Assembly: GCA_019635875.1 (NCBI GenBank)
Contig: JAHBYP010000013.1
Span: 62,001 to 126,000, forward strand
Direction: 5' to 3'
Length of the DNA: 64,000 nucleotides
DNA from: Alphaproteobacteria bacterium
GTDB taxonomy: Bacteria; Pseudomonadota; Alphaproteobacteria; Reyranellales; Reyranellaceae
The position numbers and the translations under genes were made by a program. Positions 45,330 through 54,365 of the stretch are shown piece by piece (position 1 is the stretch's first letter; each line of letters opens with the position of its first letter). The notes below the pieces were generated by a model. The model saw only the letters and a program-made list of their open reading frames with translations, was not told the DNA's origin and made no database searches.

Positions 45330-46234
45330 GCCTGTCGCGCGCCAGCCTGCTGCGAGCGGCGGCCGGCGGCGCGCTGTCCCTGGCGCTGGGCGGCCGCGCC
45401 TCGGCGCAGGCGGCCATGGCGAAGCGGCGCATCCCCTCGAGCGGCGAGATGCTCCCGGTGATCGGCGTCGGCACCTGGCTGACCTTCGACCATCCGCCGG
45501 AGCGCCGCGCGCCGCTCGGCGAGGTGCTGCGCGTGCTGTTCGACAATGGCGGCTCGGTGATCGACAGCTCGCCGATGTACGGCCAGTCGGAAGCCGCGGT
45601 CGGCGCGCTGCTGGCGGCGGCGAACGCACGCGAGAAGGCCTTCATCGCCACCAAGGTGTGGACGCAGGGCCGGCAGGCCGGCATCGAGCAGATGCGCCGC
45701 TCGATGGAGCTGCTGCGCACCGGCCCGCGCATCGAGCTGATGCAGGTGCACAACCTGGTCGACTGGCGCACGCACCTGGCGACCCTGCGCGCCTGGAAGG
45801 CCGAGGGTCGCGTGCGCTATCTCGGCGTCACGCATTACCAGGTCTCGGCGCATGACGAGCTCGAGGCGGTGATGCGCGCCCAGCCGCTCGACTTCGTGCA
45901 GCTCAACTACGCGCTCAACGACCGCGCCGCCGAGCGCCGCCTCCTGCCGCTGGCGGCCGAGCGCGGCATCGCCGTCATCGTCAACCAGCCCCTCGGCGGC
46001 GGCGGGCTGATCCGCCGAATGATGCAGAAGCCGCTGCCCGGCTGGGCGGCGGAGATCGGCTGCACCAGCTGGGCGCAGATCCTGCTGAAATTCGTGCTCG
46101 GCCATCCCGCGGTGACCTGCGCCATTCCCGGCACCAGCCGGCCCGACCACATGCGCGACAACGTGCGCGCAGGCTTCGGCGCACTGCCCGATGCCGCGAT
46201 GCGGACCCGCATGATCGAAGCCCTCGACGGCTGA
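45326..46234 (+). CDS. Exported aldo/keto reductase
   Basis: A 302-residue AKR barrel preceded by an apparent export signal (MSLSRASLLRAAAGGALSLA, then AQAAMA). The start resembles a Tat-like 'SRASLL' but has a single arginine. Core 'GVGTWLTFDHPPERRAPLGE', catalytic Asp and Tyr in 'SVIDSSPMYGQSEAAVGALL', Lys in 'FIATKVW', His in 'LMQVHNLVDW', and 'NQPLGGGGLIRRMMQKPLPG' plus 'AIPGTSRP'. Normally cytoplasmic and NADPH-dependent; periplasmic placement would be unusual. Overlaps the PaaI stop (ATGA). Confidence 0.85.
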   Translation: MSLSRASLLRAAAGGALSLALGGRASAQAAMAKRRIPSSGEMLPVIGVGTWLTFDHPPERRAPLGEVLRVLFDNGGSVIDSSPMYGQSEAAVGALLAAANAREKAFIATKVWTQGRQAGIEQMRRSMELLRTGPRIELMQVHNLVDWRTHLATLRAWKAEGRVRYLGVTHYQVSAHDELEAVMRAQPLDFVQLNYALNDRAAERRLLPLAAERGIAVIVNQPLGGGGLIRRMMQKPLPGWAAEIGCTSWAQILLKFVLGHPAVTCAIPGTSRPDHMRDNVRAGFGALPDAAMRTRMIEALDG

Positions 46235-46303
46235 GGAGAGGGCAGGGCGGCCCTGCGCCGCCCGCGCTTGTGCACGGGCGGCCGCTGTTCGTACATCATC
46301 TCC

Positions 46304-46323
46304 CTTCCCCCGGAGGGGGAAGG
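46304..46323. repeat. Fragment of family B repeat
   Basis: TTCCCCCGGAGGGGGAAGGC, one end of the paired element only, 24 bp upstream of the CaiB-type gene. It may contribute to the GGAGGA ribosome site context at 46337. Confidence 0.6.
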
Positions 46324-46346
46324 CAAAGAACGCATCAGGAGGAAAC

Positions 46347-47555
46347 ATGCCGGGGCCGCTGCACGGGGTGAGGATCGTCGACATGACGGCCGTTCTGCTC
46401 GGGCCGTTCGCGACGCAGCATCTCGCCGACATGGGCGCCGACGTGATCAAGATCGAGCCGCCGGAGGGCGACCTGCTGCGGCTGTCGGGCAAGGGCCGCT
46501 CGCCCGACATGGGGCCGATCTACATGGCGGCGGGCCGCAACAAGCGCTCGATCTGCCTCGACCTCAAGAAGCCCGCCGCGATCGCGGTCGTGAAGAAGAT
46601 GATCGAGAGCGCCGACATCTTCATCCACAACAGCCGGCCGCAGGCGATCGAGCGTCTCGGCCTGGGCTACGAGGACCTGAAGAAGATCAACCCGAAGATC
46701 ATCTATGCCTACTCGCTGGGCTACAAGCGCAAGGGACCCTACGGCCACAAGCCGGCCTTCGACGATCTGGTGCAGGGCGCCAGTGGTGCGGCCTCGCTGC
46801 AGGCGCGCATCGACGGCCAGCGGCCGAAATTCCTGCCCAGCCTGATCGCCGACAAGACCACCGGCCTGCATCTCGCCGTCGCCGTGCTGGGCGCGCTCTA
46901 TCACCGCGCGCAAAGCGGCGAGGGCCAGATGATCGAGGTGCCGATGCTGGAGACGCTGGCCTCGTTCTTCCTCACCGACCATCTCTTCGGCCGCACCTTC
47001 CATCCGCCGATCGGCACGATGGGCTACAACCGCATCATCAACAAATACCGCCATCCCTTCCCGACCAAGGACGGTTACATCTGCGCGCTGCCCTACACGA
47101 CGCGGCACTGGGAGCGCTTCTTCGTGCTCGCCGACCGGCCGGATCTCGCCAAGGAGACGCGCTTCACCGACAAGGCCCAGCGTGGCGCGCATTTCGACGA
47201 GCTCTACCAGATCCTCGACGAGCTCCTGCGCAACAAGACCACCAAGGAGTGGCTCAAGCTGTTCGACGAGGCCGACATCCCGGCCATGCCGGTGAACACC
47301 CTGGAGCAGGTGATGGAGGACGAGCACCTCAACGCCACCGGCTTCTTCACCGAGCGCGAGCATCCTACCGAGGGCAGGATCACCACCTTCGCCTCGCCGC
47401 TGGATTTCGAGAAGACCAAGACCGAGTACCGCCGCCACGCCCCGCGCATCGGCGCCGACGGCCTCGAGGTGATGAAGGAGTTCGGCTACAGCGAGGCCGA
47501 CATCGCCAAGCTCGAGGACGAGAAGGCGCTGCTCTTCCCCGCCTCAGCCGCGTAG
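46347..47555 (+). CDS. CoA transferase family III (CaiB/BaiF)
   Basis: A 402-residue formyl-CoA-transferase-type enzyme that moves CoA between acids. 'MPGPLHGVRIVDMTAVLLGP', 'LADMGADVIKIEPPEGDLLR', 'GRNKRSICLDLKKPAAIAVV' and the C-terminal 'YSEADIAKLEDEKALLFPA' are typical; the catalytic Asp lies in 'KPAFDDLVQGASGAASLQAR'. Preceded by GGAGGAAAC. Last gene of the forward run 40.6-47.6 kb. Its final 12 bases overlap the DUF2474 gene on the opposite strand. Confidence 0.9.
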   Translation: MPGPLHGVRIVDMTAVLLGPFATQHLADMGADVIKIEPPEGDLLRLSGKGRSPDMGPIYMAAGRNKRSICLDLKKPAAIAVVKKMIESADIFIHNSRPQAIERLGLGYEDLKKINPKIIYAYSLGYKRKGPYGHKPAFDDLVQGASGAASLQARIDGQRPKFLPSLIADKTTGLHLAVAVLGALYHRAQSGEGQMIEVPMLETLASFFLTDHLFGRTFHPPIGTMGYNRIINKYRHPFPTKDGYICALPYTTRHWERFFVLADRPDLAKETRFTDKAQRGAHFDELYQILDELLRNKTTKEWLKLFDEADIPAMPVNTLEQVMEDEHLNATGFFTEREHPTEGRITTFASPLDFEKTKTEYRRHAPRIGADGLEVMKEFGYSEADIAKLEDEKALLFPASAA

Positions 47556-47654
47556 AGCGAGCCTGATCGCGAAGGCGACGACGCCCAGCGCCGCCACGCT
47601 GGCGCACCACAGGCCGGCGAACCAGATCAGGCGTTTCCAGGATTGACGTCGCAT
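47544..47654 (-). CDS. DUF2474 small membrane protein of the cytochrome bd cluster
   Basis: A 36-residue gene (MRRQSWKRLIWFAGLWCASV, then AALGVVAFAIRLALRG). One membrane helix with Trp-rich N-flank and a basic C-tail match the DUF2474 family that follows cydAB of the cyanide-insensitive type and likely stabilises it like CydX. The helix (about 8-31) places charged ends outside. Lies 143 bp after the cydB stop; a family B repeat stands between them. Overlaps the CaiB gene's last 12 bases. No obvious ribosome site because the repeat ends at 47658; translation from the cyd transcript is assumed. Confidence 0.78.
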   Translation of the reverse strand: MRRQSWKRLIWFAGLWCASVAALGVVAFAIRLALRG

Positions 47655-47657
47655 TAC

Positions 47658-47778
47658 CTTCCCCCGGAGGGGGAAGGTGGCGCGCAGCGCCGGAAGGGGG
47701 ATGCCGAAGACGGACTCCACCGTTCGGCTTCGACATCCCCCTTCCGCCCTTCGGGCACCTTCCCCCTCCGGGGGAAGG
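47658..47778. repeat. Paired palindromic repeat, family B copy between cydB and DUF2474
   Basis: Full element: CTTCCCCCGGAGGGGGAAGG end, GGAAGGGGGATGCCGAAGAC core and inverse end. Placed inside the cyd operon rather than at its end. Confidence 0.85.
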
Positions 47779-47796
47779 CAATGGCGCTCCTTCCAC

Positions 47797-48804
47797 TCAA
47801 TGGTAGTGGCCTCCTTTGGCGTTCACCTTGCCGCGGAAGACCCAGTAGGAATAGGCGGTGTAGGCGAGGATCAGCGGCAGCAGCGCCAGCGCGCCGATCA
47901 GCAGGAAGCCGAGGCTGGCGTCGGGGCCGGCGGCGTCCCAGATCGTCACCGAGTGCGGCACGATGTAGGGATAGAAGCCGATGCCCAGCCCGACGAAGCA
48001 CAGCACGAAGAGCGCCAGCGACGCCAGGAAGGGCGAGAGCTCGCGCTTCTCGCGCAGGCTCTTGAGCAGCACGAACGTCGTCGCCGCCACCAGCAGCGGC
48101 ACCGGCGCGGTGTAGAGGATCTGCGGCCAGGCCAGCCAGCGCTGCATGTAGATGTCGCGCAGGAAGGGCGTCCACAGGCTCACCGCGCCGATCAGCGCCA
48201 CGGTGCCGATGGCCGCCAGCATGGCGAAGCGATAGGCGCGCGCCTGCACCTCGCCTTCGGCCTTGTAGACCAGCCAGGTCGCGCCGAGCAGCGCATAGCC
48301 CACGACCAGCGCCACGCCGGTGAGCAGGCTGAACGGCGTCAGCCAGTCCCACCAGCCGCCGGCATAGGCGCGGTCGGCGACCGGGATGCCCTGCACCAGC
48401 GCGCCCAGCGCGATGCCCTGGGCGAAGGCCGCGAGCGTCGAGCCGCCGGCGAAGGCCCAGTCCCACAGGAAGCGGCCGCGCTCGGTCTTCCAGCGGAACT
48501 CGAAGGCGACGCCGCGGAAGATCAGCCCGAGCAGCATGACGATCAGCGGCGCGTAGAGCGCCGGCATGATCACCGCGTAGGCCAGCGGGAAGACGGCGAA
48601 CAGCCCGCCGCCGCCCAGCACCAGCCAGGTCTCGTTGCCGTCCCACACCGGCGCCACCGAGTTCATCATCTCGTCGCGATGCTTCCTGTGTGGCATGAAT
48701 GGGAAGAGGATGCCGACGCCCAGATCGAAGCCGTCGAGGATGACGTAGGCGAGCACCGCGAAGGCGATCAGGGCGGCCCAGATGAAGGGGAGGTCCAAGG
48801 TCAT
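47797..48804 (-). CDS. cydB: Cytochrome bd-type ubiquinol oxidase subunit II
   Basis: A 335-residue polytopic subunit. 'VLDGFDLGVGILFPF' and 'WDGNETWLVLGGGGLFAVFP' are CydB marks; nine helices follow to 'AYTAYSYWVFRGKVNAKGGH'. With CydA it forms the terminal oxidase reducing O2 with quinol electrons, without pumping but generating proton-motive force. The start overlaps the cydA stop by four bases (ATGA). Confidence 0.93.
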   Translation of the reverse strand: MTLDLPFIWAALIAFAVLAYVILDGFDLGVGILFPFMPHRKHRDEMMNSVAPVWDGNETWLVLGGGGLFAVFPLAYAVIMPALYAPLIVMLLGLIFRGVAFEFRWKTERGRFLWDWAFAGGSTLAAFAQGIALGALVQGIPVADRAYAGGWWDWLTPFSLLTGVALVVGYALLGATWLVYKAEGEVQARAYRFAMLAAIGTVALIGAVSLWTPFLRDIYMQRWLAWPQILYTAPVPLLVAATTFVLLKSLREKRELSPFLASLALFVLCFVGLGIGFYPYIVPHSVTIWDAAGPDASLGFLLIGALALLPLILAYTAYSYWVFRGKVNAKGGHYH

Positions 48805-50204
48805 GGCGCACCTCCAGCTTCGCGCATGACGGGCGCCGGCGTGATGCCGGCGGCGCGGATCGGCTCGTCGCGCGGCAGCTCGTCGGCGCCCGCGGCCACC
48901 TGCTTGTACATCAGGCGCAGCAGGTAGAAGGTGCCGGCGCCGAACAGCGCGAAATAGACGACGATGAAGGCGACCAGCGAGGTGCCGACGGCCGCCGCGT
49001 CGATCGGCGAGACCGACTGCGCCGTGGTCAGCAGGCCGTAGACCGTCCAGGGCTGCCGCCCGACCTCGGTGGTGATCCAGCCCGCCAGCACCGCGACGAA
49101 GCCCGACGGGCCCATCAGCAGGGCGGCGCGCCAGGTCCACGGCGCGTCGTAGAGCGTGCGCCGCCAGCGCAGCAGCAGGGTCCACAGGCCGAGCGCGATC
49201 ATCAGCAGGCCGGCGCCGACCATGATGCGGAAGCTCCAGAAGACGATGCGCGAGGGCGGGCGCTGCTCGCGCGGCCATTCCTTCAGGCCGCGCACCTTGC
49301 CGCTCCAGTCGTGCGTGAGGATGAACGAGCCAAGCCTGGGGATCTCGACCTTGTAGTCGACGCGCTCCTCGCGATCGTTGGGGATGCCGAACAGGATCAG
49401 CGGCGCGCCCTCGTAGGTGTCGAAATGGCCTTCCATCGCCGCGATCTTGGCCGGCTGGTGCTTGAGCGTGTTGAGCCCGTGCATGTCGCCGACGACGGCC
49501 TGGATCGGCGCCACGATCGCCGCCATCCACATCGCCATCGAGAACATGATGCGCGCCGCCGGGTCGGCGCGATCGCGCAGCAGGTGCAGCGCACCGGTGG
49601 CGCCGACGACCAGGGCCGTCGTGATGTAGGCCGCCAGAAGCATGTGCGCGAGGCGATAGGGGAAGGAGGGATTGAAGATCACCTGCCACCAGTCCACGGG
49701 GATGAACTGGCCGGCCTCGTTGATGGCGTGGCCCTGCGGCGTGTGCATCCAGCTGTTGGCCGAGAGGATCCAGAACGCCGACAGGAAGGTGCCGAACGCC
49801 ACCATCAGGGTGGCGAAGAAGTGCAGGCGCGGGCCGACGCGGTTGAGGCCGAACAGCATGATGCCGAGGAAGCCGGCCTCGAGGAAGAACGCCGACAGCA
49901 CCTCGTAGCCCATCAGCGGGCCGATCACCGGCCCGACCTTGTCGGAGAACACGCTCCAGTTGGTGCCGAACTGGTAGCTCATGACGATGCCCGACACGAC
50001 GCCCATGCCGAAGGCGACAGCGAAGATCTTCTTCCAGTAATTGAACAGGTCGAGGAAGACGCGACGGCCGGTCCACAGCCACAGGCCCTCGAGCGTCGCG
50101 AGGTAGCTCGCGAGGCCGATCGAGAAGGCGGGAAAGATGATGTGGAAGCTGACCGTGAAGGCGAACTGTATGCGCGCCAGCAGCAACGCGTCGGAGAAAT
50201 CCAT
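48801..50204 (-). CDS. cydA: Cytochrome bd-type ubiquinol oxidase subunit I, cyanide-insensitive class
   Basis: A 467-residue heme subunit. Heme ligands H21 (FTVSFHIIFPAF), H187 (YRLAHMLLAAYITT) and Met in the 'FRIMVGAGLLMI' stretch; 'VGRQPWTVYGLLTT' is conserved in both classes. It lacks the long Q-loop insertion of E. coli CydA, placing it with the CIO (short-loop) class, consistent with the DUF2474 partner. Start at 50204 follows CCGGAGGGG; longer starts have no homology. High oxygen affinity and resistance to cyanide are family-level inferences. Confidence 0.93.
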   Translation of the reverse strand: MDFSDALLLARIQFAFTVSFHIIFPAFSIGLASYLATLEGLWLWTGRRVFLDLFNYWKKIFAVAFGMGVVSGIVMSYQFGTNWSVFSDKVGPVIGPLMGYEVLSAFFLEAGFLGIMLFGLNRVGPRLHFFATLMVAFGTFLSAFWILSANSWMHTPQGHAINEAGQFIPVDWWQVIFNPSFPYRLAHMLLAAYITTALVVGATGALHLLRDRADPAARIMFSMAMWMAAIVAPIQAVVGDMHGLNTLKHQPAKIAAMEGHFDTYEGAPLILFGIPNDREERVDYKVEIPRLGSFILTHDWSGKVRGLKEWPREQRPPSRIVFWSFRIMVGAGLLMIALGLWTLLLRWRRTLYDAPWTWRAALLMGPSGFVAVLAGWITTEVGRQPWTVYGLLTTAQSVSPIDAAAVGTSLVAFIVVYFALFGAGTFYLLRLMYKQVAAGADELPRDEPIRAAGITPAPVMREAGGAP

Positions 50205-50224
50205 CGCACCCCTCCGGGCCTTTG

Positions 50225-50245
50225 CCTTCCCCCGGAGGGGAAGGG
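50225..50245. repeat. Fragment of family B repeat before cydA
   Basis: CTTCCCCCGGAGGGGAAGGG, a half or degraded element just upstream of the cydA ribosome site. Confidence 0.6.
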
Positions 50246-50341
50246 ACGATAGCACGCACGCTCATCATGTGGTGAAGCGTGCCGCGATTACAGCGCGACG
50301 CGTGCGCCGTGCGCGCCCGCGCCGCAGCTTGAGTCGTCAGG

Positions 50342-50396
50342 GGGCCGCGCCGCTCCAGCGGCGCTCATGATGCGTCGCCGGAGCGACGCGGCCCGA
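50342..50396. repeat. Imperfect inverted repeat, family D
   Basis: Arms GGGCCGCGCCGCTCCAGCGG and its near-inverse (GGAGCGACGCGGCCC) face each other here; the same arm is found at 3945-3973 and 4129-4157. It sits between divergent-leaning genes and may end transcription. Confidence 0.6.
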
Positions 50397-50414
50397 ACGG
50401 CGATGAACGCAGCC

Positions 50415-51653
50415 TCAGACCAGCGGCAATTCCGGCAGGCCGTCGCCGGCGATCGGGAAGGTCGCGAACCAGTCGCGCCGTGTGCCTGAGAGCATGGTGA
50501 GCATCGCGCGGCGCGTCGGCGGGAAGGCGCAGGCCGGGCCGAAGGTGAGATCGCGCAGCCAGCCGACCGGCCGCGCAGCGCCCTGGTAGAACGGCGTGAG
50601 CCAGCGGCTGACGAAGCCGTAGATCGCCAGGGTGCGCCGGCGCGTGGTCTCGAACAGGGCCAGCGCCGCGTCGAGCGAGGATGCGTGCGCCAGGGCGCCG
50701 GCCAGGGTTGCGGCGTCGGCCAGCGCCAGGTTGGCACCCATGCCGAGCTGCGGCGACATGCCGTGCGCGCAATCGCCGAGGAACAGGATGCGCTCGCGGC
50801 GGAAGCCCGACATCACCACGTCGCGATAGGTCGCCTCGGCGAACTGGTCGAACGAGGTCAGCCGCTCCAGCAGCGGCGCCAGCTCGGGCCAGATGTCGAG
50901 CAGCTCGGCCTTGAGAGGGCCGAGCCCACCGGCGCGCACGGCCTGCATCTCCGCGACGCGCAGGCTCCAGAACAGGGTGATGACGTCGTTGCCGTCGCCG
51001 CCCGGGGCGGCGCCGACCGGCAGCACGCCGGTCATGCGGCGGTTGCCGCGGAAGCGCTGGTGCAGCAGCCCGGCGAAGCGCCTGTCGGGGTCGGGCAGGG
51101 TCGCCCAGAAGCAGCCCCACGGATAGATCGTCGCGCTGTGCCTGGGCGCCAGGCGCTCGCGCAGCCGCGAATGCGCACCGTCGCAGACCAGCACGAGGTC
51201 GAACGGGCCGGCGCTGCGGCCGTCGGCGGTGGCGAGCGTGGTGCCGGCGATCGACGTCACCTCGAAGCCGGTGGTCAGCGTCGCCGGCGCGCGCTTGAGC
51301 CGCTCGAACAGCAGCGAGAACAGCGCGCCGCGATGCAGGCCCAGACCGTGCAGGCGAGGATCGAGATCACCGTAGCGCAGGTCGAGCACGCAGTGCCCGA
51401 GATCGGAGCGGCCGTCGATGCCCGTGATGCGCGCGCCCGATCGCAGCGCCCGTTCGTGCAGGCCCAGGCGCTGCAGCACGCGCAGGCCGGTAGGCTGGAT
51501 CAGCAGCCCGGCGCCCAGCGGCTGCGGCTGCTCGAAGCGCTCCAGCAGCGCGACGTCGTGGCCGGCTTCCGACAGCAGGACAGCCGCCGTCATGCCGGCG
51601 ACGCCGCAACCGACTATTCCGATGTGCACGGGATTATTCCGTATCGCGAACAT
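50415..51653 (-). CDS. FAD-dependent monooxygenase (PHBH type)
   Basis: A 412-residue flavoprotein hydroxylase. Rossmann 'VHIGIVGCGVAGMTAAVLLS' with 'DVALLERFEQPQPLGAGLLI', then 'FDLVLVCDGAHSRLRERLAP' (DG motif) and 'ILFLGDCAHGMSPQLGMGAN' (GD motif), the trio of aromatic or salicylate-type hydroxylases. Uses NAD(P)H and O2 to add hydroxyl to an aromatic or polyketide. Start is uncertain: ATG at 51653 or the GTG at 51629. Divergent from the acyl-CoA dehydrogenase by 119 bp. Confidence 0.85.
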   Translation of the reverse strand: MFAIRNNPVHIGIVGCGVAGMTAAVLLSEAGHDVALLERFEQPQPLGAGLLIQPTGLRVLQRLGLHERALRSGARITGIDGRSDLGHCVLDLRYGDLDPRLHGLGLHRGALFSLLFERLKRAPATLTTGFEVTSIAGTTLATADGRSAGPFDLVLVCDGAHSRLRERLAPRHSATIYPWGCFWATLPDPDRRFAGLLHQRFRGNRRMTGVLPVGAAPGGDGNDVITLFWSLRVAEMQAVRAGGLGPLKAELLDIWPELAPLLERLTSFDQFAEATYRDVVMSGFRRERILFLGDCAHGMSPQLGMGANLALADAATLAGALAHASSLDAALALFETTRRRTLAIYGFVSRWLTPFYQGAARPVGWLRDLTFGPACAFPPTRRAMLTMLSGTRRDWFATFPIAGDGLPELPLV

Positions 51654-51772
51654 GAGTTCCGCGCACGACTTGCCGAGCGCGGCTTGCCGGATAGTATGCC
51701 GGCAATTCAATGAACGGGGCGTCATTTCCACCGCCGGCGTGCGGTGACACGCCCACATGCGGAGGACGACCG

Positions 51773-52972
51773 ATGGATCTGGCGTTCACCAAAGACGACC
51801 TCGCGTTTCGCGACGAGGTCCGCGATTTCGTCGCCAGGAACCTGCCCAGGGACATCGCCGACAAGGTGGCCGGCGGCAAGCATCTGGAGCGCGACGACTA
51901 CATGCGCTGGCAGCAGGCGCTCGGGCGCCAGGGCTGGCTGGTCTACACCTGGCCGAAGAAGCATGGCGGGCCGGGCTGGACCGTCACGCAGCGCTACATC
52001 TTCGAGAACACCTGCGCCGAGATGAACGCGCCGGGCATCATCCCGTTCGGCAGCAAGATGGTCGGGCCGGTGATCTACACCTTCGGCAACGACGAGCAGA
52101 AGCAGCGTTTCCTGCCGGGCATCCGCGAATCGAGCGTCTGGTGGTGCCAGGGCTATTCCGAGCCCGGCTCGGGCTCCGACCTCGCCTCGCTGCGCACCAA
52201 GGCCGTGCGCGAGGGCGACCACTACATCGTCAACGGCTCGAAGACCTGGAACACCATGGGCCACTGGGCCGACTGGATCTTCTGCCTGGTGCGCACCGAT
52301 GCGCAGGCCAAGCCGCAGGAGGGCATCTCCTTCCTGCTGATCGACATGAGGAGCCCGGGCATCACCGTGAAGCCGATCATCGTGGCCGACGGTGGCCACG
52401 AGGTGAACGAGGTGTTCTTCGACAACGTGAAGGTGCCGGTCGAGAACCTCGTGGGCAAGGAAGGCGAGGGCTGGACCTACGCCAAGTTCCTGCTCGCCAA
52501 CGAGCGCCTGGGCATCGCCGCGATCCCGCAATCCAAGCGCGGCGTCGAGGGCCTCAAGCAGATGGCCAAGTCGGAGAATGACGGCGCCGGCCGCAAGCTG
52601 ATCGACGATGCCTCCTTCCGGGAGAAGATCGCCGATCTGGAGATCCAGGTGACGGCGCTGGAGTACACCGAGCTGCGCGCGCTTTCGGCGATGGCCGCCG
52701 GCGGCGCGCCCGGACCGGAGGTCTCGTTCCTCAAGATCCGCGGCTCGGAAATCCAGCAGCGCATCACCGAGCTCGCCGTCGAGGCGGTCGGCTATTACGC
52801 GATGCCGTACCAGCCGGCGCTGTTGTGGCACGGCGCGAACGAGGAGCCGATCGGCCCCGACACCGCGCACCTGGCCGCACCGCGCTATTTCAACGTGCGG
52901 AAGACCACCATTTACGGCGGCTCGAACGAGATCCAGAAGAACGTCATCTCCAAGATGGTGCTGGGACTTTAG
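51773..52972 (+). CDS. Acyl-CoA dehydrogenase (pimeloyl-CoA dehydrogenase-like, large), copy 1
   Basis: A 399-residue enzyme: 'YTWPKKHGGPGWTVTQRYIF', 'WWCQGYSEPGSGSDLASLRT', 'HWADWIFCLVRTDAQAKPQE', 'GEGWTYAKFLLANERLGIA' and the C-terminal 'KTTIYGGSNEIQKNVISKMV' (FAD-side closing motif). Start at 51773 follows GGAGGACGACC. A diverged but clearly homologous twin follows at 53122. Substrate may be a dicarboxyl- or aryl-acyl-CoA. Confidence 0.9.
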   Translation: MDLAFTKDDLAFRDEVRDFVARNLPRDIADKVAGGKHLERDDYMRWQQALGRQGWLVYTWPKKHGGPGWTVTQRYIFENTCAEMNAPGIIPFGSKMVGPVIYTFGNDEQKQRFLPGIRESSVWWCQGYSEPGSGSDLASLRTKAVREGDHYIVNGSKTWNTMGHWADWIFCLVRTDAQAKPQEGISFLLIDMRSPGITVKPIIVADGGHEVNEVFFDNVKVPVENLVGKEGEGWTYAKFLLANERLGIAAIPQSKRGVEGLKQMAKSENDGAGRKLIDDASFREKIADLEIQVTALEYTELRALSAMAAGGAPGPEVSFLKIRGSEIQQRITELAVEAVGYYAMPYQPALLWHGANEEPIGPDTAHLAAPRYFNVRKTTIYGGSNEIQKNVISKMVLGL

Positions 52973-52981
52973 GAGAGTCTC

Positions 52982-53103
52982 CCTTCCCCCGGAGGGGGAA
53001 GGTGCCCAAAGGGCGGAAGGGGGATGTCGAAGACGAACGCAGGAGTCCGTCTTCGACATCCCCCATCCGGCGCTCCGCGCCACCTTCCCCCTCCGGGGGA
53101 AGG
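52982..53103. repeat. Paired palindromic repeat, family B copy 3
   Basis: CCTTCCCCCGGAGGGGGAAG end and inverse end around a GGAAGGGGGATGTCGAAGAC core. Separates the two dehydrogenase twins; starts 10 bp after the first stop. Confidence 0.85.
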
Positions 53104-53121
53104 TAATAGAAAGAGGGAACA

Positions 53122-54321
53122 ATGGATCTGGCTCTGACCGCCGAGGATCGTGCCTTCGCCGACGAGGTGCGGGCGTTCGCGCGCGAGAACCTCGCGCCGG
53201 CGACGATCGAGAAGACCCGGCGCGGCCGGCACTACGATCGCGACGACCACCTCGCCTGGCAGCGCGCGCTCGGCAGGCGCGGCTGGCATGTCTACACCTG
53301 GCCGAAGAAGTACGGCGGGCCGGGCTGGAGCGTGACGCAGCGCTTCCTGTTCGAGAACGTGCTGGCCGAGGAGGGCGCGCCGCGCATCCTGCCGTTCGGC
53401 CCGAAGATGGTCGGCCCGGTGATCTACACCTTCGGCAACGACGAGCAGAAAGAGCGCTTCCTGCCCGACATCGCGTCGTCGAACGTGCTGTGGTGCCAGG
53501 GCTATTCCGAGCCGGGCTCGGGCTCCGACCTCGCCTCGCTGCGCACCCGCGCGGTGCGCGAGGGCGATCACTACATCGTCAACGGCCAGAAGACCTGGAC
53601 CTCGGTGGCGCACTGGGCCGACTGGATCTTCTGCCTGGTGCGCACCAACCCGGATGCCAAGCAGCAGGAGGGCATCTCCTTCCTGCTGATCGACATGAAA
53701 ACGCCCGGCATCACCGTGAAGCCGATCGTCATGCTCGACGGCGCGCATCACGTGAACGACGTGTTCTTCGACAATGTGCGCGTGCCGGTGGCCAACCGCA
53801 TCGGCAAGGAAGGCGAGGGCTGGACCTGCGCCAAGTTCCTGCTCGCCAACGAGCGGCTGGGCATCGCCGAGGTCGCGGCCTCGAAGCGCGGCGTGCAGGG
53901 CCTGCGCGAGATCGCCCGCGCCGAGCTGGCCGACGACGGCGGCAGGCTGGTCGACGATCAGGGCTTCCGCGAGAAGATCGCCGATCTCGACCTGCAGCTC
54001 TCGGCGCTGGAGATGAGCGAGCTGCGCGCGCTGTCGACCATGCAGCTGGGCGGCGCGCCGGGGCCGGAGGTCTCGATCCTCAAGATCCGCGGCTCGGAAA
54101 TCCAGCAGCGCATCGCCGAGCTGGCCTGCGAGGCGGTGGGCAACTACGCCATGCCGTACCAGCCCGAGCTGCTGTTCCGCGACAGCAATGAATCGCCGAT
54201 CGGCCCGGCCCACGCCGTGCCCGCCGCGCCGCGCTATTTCAACATGCGCAAGACCTCGATCTATGGCGGCTCGAACGAGATCCAGAAGAACGTGATTTCC
54301 AAGATGGTGCTGGGGCTGTAA
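53122..54321 (+). CDS. Acyl-CoA dehydrogenase (pimeloyl-CoA dehydrogenase-like, large), copy 2
   Basis: A 399-residue twin of the gene at 51773, same length: 'YTWPKKYGGPGWSVTQRFLF', 'LWCQGYSEPGSGSDLASLRT' and 'KTSIYGGSNEIQKNVISKMV'. Differences are spread along the protein, so duplication is old or both were acquired. Forms a possible unit with the small dehydrogenase at 54366, as in the PimC/PimD pair. Confidence 0.9.
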   Translation: MDLALTAEDRAFADEVRAFARENLAPATIEKTRRGRHYDRDDHLAWQRALGRRGWHVYTWPKKYGGPGWSVTQRFLFENVLAEEGAPRILPFGPKMVGPVIYTFGNDEQKERFLPDIASSNVLWCQGYSEPGSGSDLASLRTRAVREGDHYIVNGQKTWTSVAHWADWIFCLVRTNPDAKQQEGISFLLIDMKTPGITVKPIVMLDGAHHVNDVFFDNVRVPVANRIGKEGEGWTCAKFLLANERLGIAEVAASKRGVQGLREIARAELADDGGRLVDDQGFREKIADLDLQLSALEMSELRALSTMQLGGAPGPEVSILKIRGSEIQQRIAELACEAVGNYAMPYQPELLFRDSNESPIGPAHAVPAAPRYFNMRKTSIYGGSNEIQKNVISKMVLGL

Positions 54322-54365
54322 GCAGCAGGCAACGCGCGACGCCGCGGCCGGAGGGAGCTGAGACT

